From: Candidatus Cloacimonadota bacterium
GTDB taxonomy: Bacteria; Cloacimonadota; Cloacimonadia; Cloacimonadales; TCS61
Reading direction: 5' to 3'
DNA length: 32,130 nucleotides
Assembly: GCA_029932755.1 (NCBI GenBank)
Contig: JAOZPK010000006.1
Coordinates: 1 to 32,130 of the forward strand
Positions 1 through 8,218 of the stretch are shown piece after piece (position 1 is the first letter of the stretch; the number at the start of each line of letters is the position of its first letter). The notes beneath the pieces are model-generated. The model saw only the letters and a program-made list of their open reading frames with translations, did no database searches and was not told the DNA's origin. A program made the position numbers and the translations under genes.

Positions 1-15
1 TTTCCTCAGAGAGAC
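1..15. repeat. End of a further copy of the foldback repeat
   Basis: These 15 bases are identical to the last 15 bases of the two complete repeat copies downstream (106-120 and 525-539). The window therefore opens at the tail of a third copy placed directly head to tail with the next one. Only the terminal part is visible. Confidence 0.7.
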
Positions 16-120
16 AATTTCACTCCGTCTTTCTGAGAAACTCTACTTGTCTTTCCCTCGAAGAATCTGGAGTGTTTAGACTCTTCGTCGTATGCCCCTG
101 TAAGATTTCCTCAGAGAGAC
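16..120. repeat. Foldback direct repeat, copy 1
   Basis: This 105-bp unit matches 435-539 with about six mismatches and no gaps. It has imperfect terminal inverted repeats (27-40, GTCTTTCTGAGAAA, against the reverse complement of 106-120). An internal hairpin at 59-87 has arms CGAAGAATCT and AGACTCTTCG, one mismatch, and a 9-nt loop. The last ten bases supply the final codons and the TGA stop of the GIY-YIG gene on the minus strand. The CTGAG...CGAAGAATCT core resembles intergenic repeats common in FCB-group genomes (recalled, not searched). Read as a small MITE- or REP-like element. Confidence 0.85.
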
Positions 121-419
121 ATCGGTTTTTCATTTATCAAATCCAAATACAAATCACGCCATTTTGGATTTACTATTTCTATTAATGCTATCTTCTTCTT
201 TCTCAATTTTCCCTTAATTTGTTTTTCTCGGGATATTGCACTATAAATATCTTCACCTTCTTCATAGTAAACGAGTTTCGTGACATTATATCTTTGGGTA
301 AAACCTTCAACTACATGGTTTTTATGCTCCCAAACTCTTTTAAGAAGATCTGAAGTAACTCCTGTATACAAAATTTTGTTATTTACATCACTTAAAATAT
401 ACACATAAGAATACTTCAT
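111..419 (-). CDS. GIY-YIG endonuclease domain protein (UPF0213-type)
   Basis: A 102-aa single-domain GIY-YIG nuclease. The YVY motif is at residues 5-7, YTG at 18-20, the conserved Arg in LLKRVWEH at 28, and the metal-binding Glu in SREKQIKG at 65. The length is normal for stand-alone UPF0213-type proteins, whose physiological substrate is not established. The gene fills the space between two foldback repeats. Its last three codons and TGA stop lie inside copy 1, and its ATG is 15 nt from copy 2. There is no strong Shine-Dalgarno, only TTAGG about 9 nt upstream. The arrangement suggests that the gene and repeats form or formed a mobile unit, or that the nuclease acts on the repeat. Both are inferences. 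Confidence 0.85.
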   Translation of the reverse strand: MKYSYVYILSDVNNKILYTGVTSDLLKRVWEHKNHVVEGFTQRYNVTKLVYYEEGEDIYSAISREKQIKGKLRKKKIALIEIVNPKWRDLYLDLINEKPMSL

Positions 420-434
420 AATTTAAACCTAAAT

Positions 435-539
435 AATTTCACTCCGTCTTTCTGAGAGACTCTACTTGTCTTTCTCCCGAAGAATCTGGAGTGTTTAGAC
501 TCTTCGTCGAATGCCTCTGCAAGATTTCCTCAGAGAGAC
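435..539. repeat. Foldback direct repeat, copy 2
   Basis: This is the second complete copy, in the same orientation as copy 1. The terminal inverted repeats are at 446-459 and 525-539, and the internal hairpin is at 478-506 with a 9-nt loop. It lies 2 nt beyond the queH stop codon and 15 nt upstream of the GIY-YIG start, so its hairpins may also act as a 3' end for the acyl-CoA dehydrogenase-queH transcript. There is no T-tract, so intrinsic termination is not supported. Confidence 0.85.
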
Positions 540-541
540 AA

Positions 542-1069
542 CTATTTCAAATATCTGTCGCGTTCACTGTATATACAGCCGCAATACTGCTGACGATACA
601 TCTCATAATCTTTGGAGATCTGTATTCCTTCTTTCCAGTATTCCCTGAAATCACGGTAATAAAATTTAACGCCGTATTCTTTAGCAAGTGATTCTCCAAT
701 TTCTTTTATCAGTTTGTGCTCTTGGAATTTGCTATAGAGCAGGGTTGTAGTAAAAGCATCAAAATTACCTTTTTTAGCAATTATAGCAGCATATTTCAAG
801 CGTTCATAATAACAACTTCTGCAACGTTCCTGTTCACGGAAGGCAGCTTTTCGCAGGAATTTTTCCAACTCATACTCATCTTTTATGATCAGCGGAAATT
901 TTTCTTTTTCTGCAAATTCCTGCAAACTTTCCAATCGTTTCTTGTATTCTGTATATGGATGTATATTGTGATTATACCAGAATCCATGTATTTCATGGCC
1001 TTCTTCTTTTAAATGAAAATAGGGCGCCGCAAAACACGGCGCACAACATATATGAACAAGTAATTTCAT
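542..1069 (-). CDS. queH: Epoxyqueuosine reductase QueH (DUF208 family)
   Basis: This 175-aa protein fits QueH, the non-cobalamin enzyme that reduces epoxyqueuosine to queuosine in the tRNA anticodon (last step of queuosine synthesis). Visible signatures are the N-terminal HICCAPC motif with Cys8, Cys9 and Cys12, the pair Cys83/Cys86 in RCRSC, and Cys163/Cys165 in QYCGC. These would hold the iron-sulfur cluster and redox centre known for the family. Length is typical and no key Cys appears lost. It starts 12 nt after the acyl-CoA dehydrogenase stop on the same strand, with only a weak Shine-Dalgarno, so it is probably co-transcribed and perhaps translationally coupled. No other queuosine gene lies in the window. 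Confidence 0.92.
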   Translation of the reverse strand: MKLLVHICCAPCFAAPYFHLKEEGHEIHGFWYNHNIHPYTEYKKRLESLQEFAEKEKFPLIIKDEYELEKFLRKAAFREQERCRSCYYERLKYAAIIAKKGNFDAFTTTLLYSKFQEHKLIKEIGESLAKEYGVKFYYRDFREYWKEGIQISKDYEMYRQQYCGCIYSERDRYLK

Positions 1070-1081
1070 TTTTCTTTACTT

Positions 1082-2227
1082 TTAAAATTCCTTTAACAGG
1101 TTCGAGGCGATCACACTGCGCTGAACCTGATTTGTTCCTTCATAGATCTGAGTAATTTTTGCATCACGCATCATTTTTTCTACCGGATATTCTTTCATAT
1201 ATCCATATCCACCCAATATCTGAACTGCGTCGGTGGTAACTTTCATAGCCATATCTGAAGCAAAAACTTTACACATGGCAGATTCTTTGGCATATTTTTT
1301 TGCACCTGAGTCGATAAGTCTTGCAGTTGCCATAACAAGTGCCCGGGCAGCTTCGATCTGAGTTGCCATTTCTGCCAGCATAAATTGAACACCTTGGAAA
1401 GCTGCGATCGGTTTCCCAAACTGAATACGCTGTTTAGCATATTTTGCAGCTTCTTCATAAGCACCTTGAGCAATACCCACAGCTTGAGCTGCAACCATCG
1501 GACGTGATTTATCAAGTGTTCTCATAGCGATCATGAAACCTGTTCCTTCACGACCTACAAGATTTTCTACCGGTACCCGGCAATTATCAAAGATCAACTC
1601 TCTGGTCATCGAACCACGAATACCCATTTTATCTTCTTGCTTGCCAAATGAAAAACCTTCAGTTCCTTTTTCTACAATGAGACAGGAAGCTCCACGCGCC
1701 CCTTTGGATTTATTAGTAAGAACAAAAACCGTATAAATATCAGCTTCTCCACCATTTGTGATCCACTGTTTTGTACCATTAAGAATATAATGATCACCAT
1801 CTCTGGCTGCAGTAGTTTCCATGCCGCCGGCATCAGATCCGGCATTTGCTTCTGTTAAGGCAAAAGCTGCCAGCTTTTCTCCATTGGCTATCAGTGGTAA
1901 CCACTTTTGTTTCTGCTCTTCACTTCCGGAGATAAGGATCGGATACATTCCCAGACCAGATCCACCCAGTGAAAGACCGATTCCGCCGCAAACACGGCTG
2001 AATTCTTCTGTGATTATCGCAATATCTACAACTTTACCGCTGATACCGTCATACTCTTCCGGAACCAGTACAGCAAACATATCTGTTTGTTTAAATACTT
2101 CTACGATCTCCCAGGGGAATTCGTGTCCTTCATCATATTTTGCTCTTACAGGTTTGATCTTTTCCTCGGCAATTTTACGAGCTATCTCTTTTATCTCTAA
2201 TTGTTCTTCGGTCAGGAAATAATCCAT
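1082..2227 (-). CDS. Acyl-CoA dehydrogenase, short-chain (butyryl-CoA) type
   Basis: A 381-aa FAD-dependent acyl-CoA dehydrogenase that would oxidise short-chain acyl-CoA to enoyl-CoA, or run in reverse in fermenters, passing electrons to ETF. Family signatures are LTEANAGSDAGG in the middle domain, YILNGTKQWITNG, DAVQILGGYGY, and IYEGTNQ near the C-terminus, whose Glu363 sits where the catalytic base of short- and medium-chain enzymes lies. The ATG at 2227 is preferred over one nine codons upstream because GGAGGG precedes it by about 4 nt and MDYFLTEEQ is a typical family N-terminus. No etfAB or beta-oxidation genes adjoin it, so substrate is uncertain; chain length is judged from similarity alone. 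queH follows at 12 nt. Confidence 0.93.
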   Translation of the reverse strand: MDYFLTEEQLEIKEIARKIAEEKIKPVRAKYDEGHEFPWEIVEVFKQTDMFAVLVPEEYDGISGKVVDIAIITEEFSRVCGGIGLSLGGSGLGMYPILISGSEEQKQKWLPLIANGEKLAAFALTEANAGSDAGGMETTAARDGDHYILNGTKQWITNGGEADIYTVFVLTNKSKGARGASCLIVEKGTEGFSFGKQEDKMGIRGSMTRELIFDNCRVPVENLVGREGTGFMIAMRTLDKSRPMVAAQAVGIAQGAYEEAAKYAKQRIQFGKPIAAFQGVQFMLAEMATQIEAARALVMATARLIDSGAKKYAKESAMCKVFASDMAMKVTTDAVQILGGYGYMKEYPVEKMMRDAKITQIYEGTNQVQRSVIASNLLKEF

Positions 2228-2452
2228 TCTCCCTCCATTATTAAAATTTATCACTTTTTTTATTTAATATTTCAGTCAAGCAAAACTACTAACAGCTTGA
2301 TAACACAACTTTTAAATGAGCTTGGCTAATTTTTAATAACAGTCCTATTAAGTCAAATTATTATTAGCCATCCACTTACTTATTAATATCTTGACTAATT
2401 GATATTGTTCATTGGATTTGAGTATGAAACTAAAAAAAGGAGTAGGAATATT

Positions 2453-3223
2453 ATGAAAAAATTAATACTTTTAATGTTGGTAGTATTACTTTCATATCAG
2501 ATGATCAGGGCTCAAGAAACTTTAGAACAGATTGCAAAAGATATCATCAATGCTTATAAAATTTCAGATGTGGATTTATTAAAGAAACATGCCAGCGGCA
2601 TTTTGCTGCCTGCTATTAATGAACATTTCTTCGAAGATAAACAGGCAAAAGAACTTGCGGTTATGACCAATGATTGGGATGGAACGATCAAAGAGATTCG
2701 CTACTCTTCAGAAAATATTATGAATAAAACCATTATCAGTGCAATGATATATTTTAAAATGTGCGCTGATAAAGAACAAATATGTGTTGTTATGCTTAGC
2801 AGTCTTGATGAATCTGAATGGAAGGCTTTGGGCATGGGAATTACTACTATAGATAAAGCAGAATATGAGAAGAATTCTCTATCTCTACAAAGTGTAAAAA
2901 CAGTTATCACGCCAGTTGATCACAAGGGATATACAATTGAAATGGCTTCGGGTGAGATAATTAAAAATCCCTCAACAGCCAAGCTGCAAGAACTTCTGAC
3001 TACTCTCGATGATGATAATTTCTTTATCACCCTTTCTGATAATGATGGATTTCTGCAGGCAGCATATTCAGAAGATGGATTCTCGGTGGAATATCGCGGA
3101 ATGAACGGTTATTTCGGTGCAACTAAACTTCTTTCGCAAGAAGAAACATCCGGGTTATTTGTAAAATATATTGATAAAGTTAACAATTGGCAAGACTCAG
3201 TCAGCTGGGAAAGCCTGGAATAA
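2453..3223 (+). CDS. Secreted protein of unknown function
   Basis: A 256-aa protein I do not recognise. The ATG at 2453 is chosen because GGAG lies about 9 nt upstream and it opens a clean signal peptide: Lys-Lys, a hydrophobic run (LILLMLVVLLSY), then a probable cleavage after IRAQ near residue 20. The mature part is mixed alpha/beta, begins with an acidic helix (ETLEQIAKDIINAY), has a Cys pair near the middle in MCADKEQIC, and carries no recognisable catalytic motif or C-terminal sorting tail. Expected location is the periplasm or cell surface. It is transcribed alone, convergent with priA (44 nt between stops). The opening resembles DUF4783/nuclear-transport-2-like secreted proteins only vaguely. 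Confidence 0.75.
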   Translation: MKKLILLMLVVLLSYQMIRAQETLEQIAKDIINAYKISDVDLLKKHASGILLPAINEHFFEDKQAKELAVMTNDWDGTIKEIRYSSENIMNKTIISAMIYFKMCADKEQICVVMLSSLDESEWKALGMGITTIDKAEYEKNSLSLQSVKTVITPVDHKGYTIEMASGEIIKNPSTAKLQELLTTLDDDNFFITLSDNDGFLQAAYSEDGFSVEYRGMNGYFGATKLLSQEETSGLFVKYIDKVNNWQDSVSWESLE

Positions 3224-3267
3224 AATTTTAGTTAGATCGATAAAAGTGTCTATCTGATGGGAGTTTT

Positions 3268-5667
3268 TTACATTAAGTTGTAGGGATCTATATCGATAAC
3301 CTGTTTTATTGTACTACCCAATTTTAAATTATCTTTTAAAAAGCTTACTGCTGATGAGATCACCTTTACACTATCAGCTTTTAATATGAGATGGTAACGA
3401 AAACTATTCTGCATTCTGGCAATCGGAGCATCGATCGGACCCAGGATACTTAACTGATCTGCTGTAAAAAGATCTTTAAGTTTCACTATTACTTTGTTAT
3501 TCTTAGCTATTTGCTCTTTTAAATATAGTTCATTTTTGTGGGAAAAGAGAAACCTGGCCAACCTAAATTCAGGTGGATATTTCAGATGTTTTCTCATATT
3601 CAATTCTTTTTCGGCAAATGATTCAAAGTGCTGTTTCATAGCAGTTGTAATGGAATAGTGTTCAGGATTGTAGGTTTGGATGATCACTTCACCCGATTTT
3701 TCACCCCTTCCCGATCTTCCTGCCACCTGGGTTAATAGTTGAAAAGTTCGCTCAGCAGCTCTGAAATCGGGTACATTAAGTCCAATATCCGCTGAGATCA
3801 CGCCAACTAAAGTTACATTTTCAAAATCGAGTCCCTTAGCTATCATTTGCGTTCCCAATAAGATATCTACAGTTCCTTCACGCATTCTTGTAAACATCGA
3901 ATCGTAGCTGTCTTTACGCCCGGCACTATCGGAATCCATTCTTAAGATCCTGGCATTTGGAAAGAGAATATTCAGCTGCTTCTCGATCTGCTGGGTACCC
4001 GATGCTCCAAAGGAGAACATATAACTTCCGCACTCCAGGCATTTTCTTGGCATATGTGTTTTATGGCCACAGTAATGACAGATCAACTCAGAAGAGGCAC
4101 TATGATATTTCAGGGAGATATCACAATGTGGACATTCAAATAATTTTCCGCAGGAGATACACTGCACAAAAGAGGAATGTCCTCTTCTATTCTGCAGTAA
4201 AATTATCTGCTGACCAAGGCTTAGTTTCTCTTCTATTTTTCTCTTTAATTTTACCGATAGAAGCAAATGCGGATCTTTCTCTTTTTTCATATCGATTATA
4301 TCAACGGTAGGAAGTTCATAGGAAAGAGGACGGTGTGATAATAATAACTGCGTAAATTTTCCTGTTTTCACATTATTCCAACTCTCCAGAGAAGGAGTTG
4401 CACTGCCCAAGATAACAACGGCATTGTTCATTTTAGCTCTGAGGATCGAAAGATCCCGTCCATTATAACGCGGAGTATTTTCCTGTTTATAGGTTGTTTC
4501 GTGCTCTTCATCAACGATAACTACACCCAGATTATTTAGCGGAGCAAAAATTGCACTACGCGCCCCGATCACGATCTTACTTCTACCCGACTTTATTTTA
4601 TTCCACTGTTCCCATCTTTGCCGGTCATTCAAGTGGCTGTGCAGAATGGCAATATCTTCTCCAAAAGCGTTGAAGAACCTGTCAACCATCTGAGGTGTAA
4701 GAGCAATTTCAGGAACCAGCATCAGGGCGGTCTTCCCATTTTTCAATGCACTCTTTATTACTTCAATATAAACTTCTGTTTTGCCGCTGCCGGTAATACC
4801 AAAGAGCAAGAACGGATGAAATTTCTCTGAATGTATATATGTTTTTATGATAGAAATGGCTTTCTGCTGTTCAGCTGTTAGCTCTATTTTTTTTAATATA
4901 CGCTTCTGTGGAAAAGTAAAATATTGTTTTCTGACTTCCCGAGATTCGATTGATAAAAGGCTTTTCTTTCTGAGTGCTTTTACTATTGAATAGCTGTATT
5001 TTTGCGCGATCTTAGCAAGAGGAAAATTATCGGAGATATTCTTCATATATTCATATGCTTCTGTTTGTTTTGCTGTGAGCGAAGGCAGAGGATCAACCTG
5101 CTGTAATTTAACAAAATTGACGATCTTTGGCTTGATCTTCTCATCAAATACTCGATTGATTTCAATAATACCACTATTTTCCAACTCTTCCAGCAAAGTG
5201 TTGAATTCAGAAGTTTTTATTCCTATTTTTTCTTTCAATTTTGGGATATCAAGCCAGTCTCTATAAGATTCATTATTGAGCTCTTTTACTATCTTCTTCG
5301 ACATCTCATTATTATAATCCAATTTAGAATTATCAGCCAATCTAACTTTTCTTTGCAATTGGATATTGAAAGCCGAGGGAAGCATTGCAGAGAGTGATTG
5401 TCCCAAACTGCACCTATAATACTTACTGATCCACAAAGCCAGTTCTAATAATTCAGAAGATATTTTTGGAATATCATCAACGATCTCAAGGATATCTTTA
5501 TATTTGATATCTTTATCAATATCCTGTGTCTCCTGCCAAATAATACCGGTATGAAACGTGTTATTAAAAGATACCAATACCCTGCAGCCAGGTACAATAT
5601 TTTCCTTATTCTTATAAACATAGAGCTTTGTAACATTAATAGGAAGTGCAATTTGATAATATTTCAT
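3268..5667 (-). CDS. priA: Primosomal protein N' (replication restart helicase PriA)
   Basis: A 799-aa superfamily 2 DNA helicase that reloads the replisome at stalled forks. In order: a 3' DNA-binding domain (about 1-100), a winged-helix segment, Walker A GITGSGKT at 290-297, DEEH at 386-389, and a cysteine-rich module with eight Cys (503, 506, 512, 515, 530, 533, 543, 546) that binds two zinc ions in the family. The second RecA-like lobe follows, including GTQMIAKGLDF and QVAGRSGR. The length is within the family range. The start is 3 nt beyond the T-tract of a hairpin terminator, and the nearest GGAGGG (in the terminator stem) is about 14 nt from the ATG. Initiation may be weak, or expression may depend on readthrough or a promoter not seen. 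Confidence 0.96.
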   Translation of the reverse strand: MKYYQIALPINVTKLYVYKNKENIVPGCRVLVSFNNTFHTGIIWQETQDIDKDIKYKDILEIVDDIPKISSELLELALWISKYYRCSLGQSLSAMLPSAFNIQLQRKVRLADNSKLDYNNEMSKKIVKELNNESYRDWLDIPKLKEKIGIKTSEFNTLLEELENSGIIEINRVFDEKIKPKIVNFVKLQQVDPLPSLTAKQTEAYEYMKNISDNFPLAKIAQKYSYSIVKALRKKSLLSIESREVRKQYFTFPQKRILKKIELTAEQQKAISIIKTYIHSEKFHPFLLFGITGSGKTEVYIEVIKSALKNGKTALMLVPEIALTPQMVDRFFNAFGEDIAILHSHLNDRQRWEQWNKIKSGRSKIVIGARSAIFAPLNNLGVVIVDEEHETTYKQENTPRYNGRDLSILRAKMNNAVVILGSATPSLESWNNVKTGKFTQLLLSHRPLSYELPTVDIIDMKKEKDPHLLLSVKLKRKIEEKLSLGQQIILLQNRRGHSSFVQCISCGKLFECPHCDISLKYHSASSELICHYCGHKTHMPRKCLECGSYMFSFGASGTQQIEKQLNILFPNARILRMDSDSAGRKDSYDSMFTRMREGTVDILLGTQMIAKGLDFENVTLVGVISADIGLNVPDFRAAERTFQLLTQVAGRSGRGEKSGEVIIQTYNPEHYSITTAMKQHFESFAEKELNMRKHLKYPPEFRLARFLFSHKNELYLKEQIAKNNKVIVKLKDLFTADQLSILGPIDAPIARMQNSFRYHLILKADSVKVISSAVSFLKDNLKLGSTIKQVIDIDPYNLM

Positions 5668-5670
5668 AGT

Positions 5671-5701
5671 TAAAAAAATAGCCCTCCTGCAAGAGAAGGG
5701 C
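5671..5701 (-). terminator. Rho-independent terminator after the Exb/TPR operon
   Basis: Read on the minus strand, GCCCTTCT and AGGAGGGC form an 8-bp stem with one G-T pair and a 5-nt loop. TATTTTTTT follows at once. It lies 17 nt after the stop codon of the AgmX/TonB-like gene, so it would end the eight-gene operon. Its 3' arm holds the only GGAGGG upstream of priA. Confidence 0.8.
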
Positions 5702-5718
5702 CATCTAATATTTGTATA

Positions 5719-7155
5719 TTACTTCATGAATTTCATTCTGAAGCTGTAACCGATCGGATCTTTCACCGGTATTTTCCAGTTTAAGATGATCTCACGACAT
5801 TTTGATAAAAATGATTCAGTAAAATAACTGCCTTTGGTTGTTTCAATATCCACAGCTTCAACTTTACCGCTTTTACTGATAATGATCGAGAACTCTAAAG
5901 TTCCATACATATCCATCATCATAGTTTCTACACCGAATAATTTAGATATCTGTGGTTTATAGGTGGCAACCACCCTGTCTATATCAGCAACGATCGATTT
6001 TGTTTGAGGAGATATTGTCTGTTTAACTTTTATCGATCCTTCTGAAACCATTTTAATTCCGGCAAAGCGTTTTTTCACAGCAGTAAATTGAGCTTTACTT
6101 TCAACTTTGGTAATGTTATAGCTTCCAACATCTCCACCCAGACCGGCCATATCAACTTCTTCAAAACCGCCTGTTCCACCTAAGTCGAGACCTGATAGAT
6201 CACCTAATCCGCCCAGACCGTCACCAGATCCTTCCAGATCAAATCCGCCGGAACCGGCAACATCAAGATCAGTGGATCCACGTCTGGCTTTAGGTCCTGT
6301 TCCGGATCCCGGACCACCTGAACCTGCGGCAACAATTTCACTAACTTCTGTAACCTCTAAAAGTTCATTACTAAAATCACCTGTTCCTGTTCCGCCTGCA
6401 ATACCACCTCCAACATCGAGGGCAAGTCCAAATTCCTGTTCAAATTGAGCTGAAGTCATGGCTTGAGCATATTCTACCTGCTCCGTAACTTCTTCTTCCA
6501 TCTCTTCTCTCGATTTTCCAACTTGTACATCTCCTGTACCTTCGGTCTCAACAGTTTCTTCAACTACCGGTTGAATTAGAGTAGCAAAATCTTCAATACG
6601 CTGCATACGTTCTGCAAAATCTACCTGTACAGGCGGGACATAGGTAGTTTCCGCAATATAGAGACCTATCCAGGCAGTAATAAGACCAAGGACAACAAGT
6701 ATCCGCGTGAATTTTTGCTGAGGAGTAGCGGGTGGAAATTTAGCAAATTGTTTGGCAATGCTGATCTCTTGTAGGGAGGGAGTATATGTATATGGTTTAT
6801 TAAAACTATATTCAATTTCCCAACTACCTCCAAAGCTGATAGAACCTACAGTAGAAGGATCAAGAGTTAGAGTTTTCCCCTTGATAAGATTAGCTCTTCT
6901 TAGATCATCCAACCCCAATTCCTGATTATCTTTTTTTACAGTTACCTTCATATTATCGCGCAAATTCAGTTTAAAAGATGAACCCTGTTTAGAGATCAAT
7001 TTGTATCTTTTTGGAAAGGCCTTATCAAGGATCTGCCAGAAAAGATCTCTGTCGTTTCCTATAAAGAATTTGTTTGTAAAATCCCTTTTGTGTCTGGCAA
7101 TATCCAAAATTTTATCTTGATATTTTAATTTTAAATTCAATACTTTATCAACCAT
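5719..7155 (-). CDS. AgmX/TonB-like energy transducer with Gly-rich linker
   Basis: This 478-aa protein is built like an inner-membrane transducer. It has a predicted cytoplasmic domain (1-145, with a GSISFGGSWEIEYSF stretch recalling the FHA-like N-terminus of AgmX-type proteins), one membrane segment (about 150-168), and an acidic periplasmic region (175-240). A long Gly/Asp/Ser-rich linker (248-345) and a TonB-like C-terminal domain (about 385-478, GTLEFSIIISKSGKVEAVDI) follow. TonB/TolA/AgmX proteins carry force from ExbBD-type motors to the outer membrane. The ATG at 7155 is preferred over a GTG two codons upstream because AAGGGG precedes it by 5 nt. It is the last gene of the block, 9 nt after exbD, and is followed by a terminator. 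Which outer-membrane partner it touches is unknown. Confidence 0.8.
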   Translation of the reverse strand: MVDKVLNLKLKYQDKILDIARHKRDFTNKFFIGNDRDLFWQILDKAFPKRYKLISKQGSSFKLNLRDNMKVTVKKDNQELGLDDLRRANLIKGKTLTLDPSTVGSISFGGSWEIEYSFNKPYTYTPSLQEISIAKQFAKFPPATPQQKFTRILVVLGLITAWIGLYIAETTYVPPVQVDFAERMQRIEDFATLIQPVVEETVETEGTGDVQVGKSREEMEEEVTEQVEYAQAMTSAQFEQEFGLALDVGGGIAGGTGTGDFSNELLEVTEVSEIVAAGSGGPGSGTGPKARRGSTDLDVAGSGGFDLEGSGDGLGGLGDLSGLDLGGTGGFEEVDMAGLGGDVGSYNITKVESKAQFTAVKKRFAGIKMVSEGSIKVKQTISPQTKSIVADIDRVVATYKPQISKLFGVETMMMDMYGTLEFSIIISKSGKVEAVDIETTKGSYFTESFLSKCREIILNWKIPVKDPIGYSFRMKFMK

Positions 7156-7164
7156 AGGCACCCC

Positions 7165-7698
7165 TTATAATCCCAGAATTTCATCTTTGTTATCTGTATG
7201 AATTGCAGAGAAATAGATGTTTGCGAACGAAGCCTGGGCACTGAACTTTATAAACTCCGTTATATACCTACAGGGTAATTCTTTATCCGCCTGGATCAGC
7301 AAGCAGGGCTTACTGCTGGTCGAAGTTATCGATCTTGCTTCCATTTGCAGAAGTCTGAGTAGAGAATTCCTGATCTCCGGTTTATTCAAGAAGTCTTGCA
7401 GAGATCCAACTTCTATACTTTCTGCACCATAAAGTATTTTGTCGGGATAAATTTTAAGGTATACTGCCTTTCCACTTTCTATCAGTTTATTTATTGTAAC
7501 TGTAGTTGGCAGGATCATCCCTTCCGGAGCATTTTTCTGGGCAGCATCCATAGAGATATTCTTTATCATAAAGACAAGTAAGATCGTTAGAATATCGATC
7601 AGGGAAGTAATGTTAAGGTCTTTAGTTTTGTTACCCCTTTTTCTGCTTTGGAATTTACCTCCACCAGAACGATTAACCTTAACTGATAATGAATTCAT
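7165..7698 (-). CDS. ExbD/TolR-family motor protein (canonical Asp present)
   Basis: A 177-aa ExbD/TolR family member: basic cytoplasmic N-terminus (1-27), one membrane helix (about 30-47) and a periplasmic domain. The helix holds LNITSLIDILTILLVFMI, where Asn29 and Asp35 keep the Asn-x5-Asp spacing of ExbD; Asp35 is the proton-carrying residue. With ExbB it should form a proton-motive-force-driven rotary motor. It has an AGGAG site 6 nt before its ATG, starts 9 nt after the neighbouring ExbD-like gene and ends 9 nt before the transducer gene, so all three should be co-transcribed. The periplasmic part diverges from E. coli ExbD. Confidence 0.9.
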   Translation of the reverse strand: MNSLSVKVNRSGGGKFQSRKRGNKTKDLNITSLIDILTILLVFMIKNISMDAAQKNAPEGMILPTTVTINKLIESGKAVYLKIYPDKILYGAESIEVGSLQDFLNKPEIRNSLLRLLQMEARSITSTSSKPCLLIQADKELPCRYITEFIKFSAQASFANIYFSAIHTDNKDEILGL

Positions 7699-7707
7699 AA
7701 TCTGCTC

Positions 7708-8214
7708 CTATTTAGCTTTATAATATTTCGTTGATGATGTCAGATACTTGATGTTAGGAAAATTATTGCTTTTACAAATATCAATAGATCTCAGCAACGT
7801 ATCAAATTTTACAGTCGGATCGGGAAGAAGGTCAATTGTGCCCTGATTTTCGTTATTCTCTTTTAAGCGGGCAATATTTCGATCCAGAGTAAAATAATCG
7901 TATGTACCGACAGATAATTGAGGGATAGTTATAATATCTTCAATTCCCTCTACCATGATCTCAAACCGATCCGGTAAGAGGGCAAGAGTAATTATTTTAG
8001 GTAACTCCTCTAATTCCTCTGTTGCTTCATCACCTCCTCCGCCTCCAGCGGCTTCGGTAGGAAGAGTGATCTCAATCATTGCCAGATGAACTGTTACCAT
8101 TATAGTCATCAACATTGGAATAATAACTATAAACAGATTCATTATCGGAATCAGATTAGGTTCTCTAGGTTCATTTTGAGAACGTGATCTGTTCTTGGAT
8201 GGACCGTAAGCCAT
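7708..8214 (-). CDS. ExbD/TolR-like protein with Asn in place of the catalytic Asp
   Basis: A 168-aa second ExbD-type protein: basic N-terminus, one membrane helix (about 21-45), a Gly5-Asp/Glu patch near residue 58, and a periplasmic domain. The helix reads PNLIPIMNLFIVIIPML. Asn20 aligns with the conserved Asn, and Asn26 (codon AAT at 8137-8139 on the minus strand) falls exactly where ExbD has its proton-carrying Asp. The protein therefore probably cannot shuttle protons and may be a structural or asymmetric partner of the canonical ExbD encoded next to it. It starts 4 nt after exbB with AAGGA upstream and precedes the second ExbD by 9 nt. Paired ExbD proteins are known in Agl-type motors; loss of the Asp in one is the odd point. 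Confidence 0.88.
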   Translation of the reverse strand: MAYGPSKNRSRSQNEPREPNLIPIMNLFIVIIPMLMTIMVTVHLAMIEITLPTEAAGGGGGDEATEELEELPKIITLALLPDRFEIMVEGIEDIITIPQLSVGTYDYFTLDRNIARLKENNENQGTIDLLPDPTVKFDTLLRSIDICKSNNFPNIKYLTSSTKYYKAK

Positions 8215-8218
8215 AGGA

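Noticed and set aside
16..539. Direct repeats as a CRISPR array
   Set aside because: Repeat units are about 105 bp, the interval between them is a nuclease gene, and no cas genes or regular spacers are present.
1821..2222. 133-aa antisense frame inside the acyl-CoA dehydrogenase gene
   Set aside because: The opposite strand encodes conserved family motifs; the antisense product is Ser/Pro-rich with no recognisable domain.
2391..2452. Promoter starting at TTGACT before the 256-aa secreted protein
   Set aside because: No acceptable -10 hexamer at 16-18 nt.
3224..3267. Terminator between the secreted protein gene and priA
   Set aside because: ATCGATA and TATCTGAT can pair only with a bulge, and the following T-run is separated by GGGAG; too weak to annotate.
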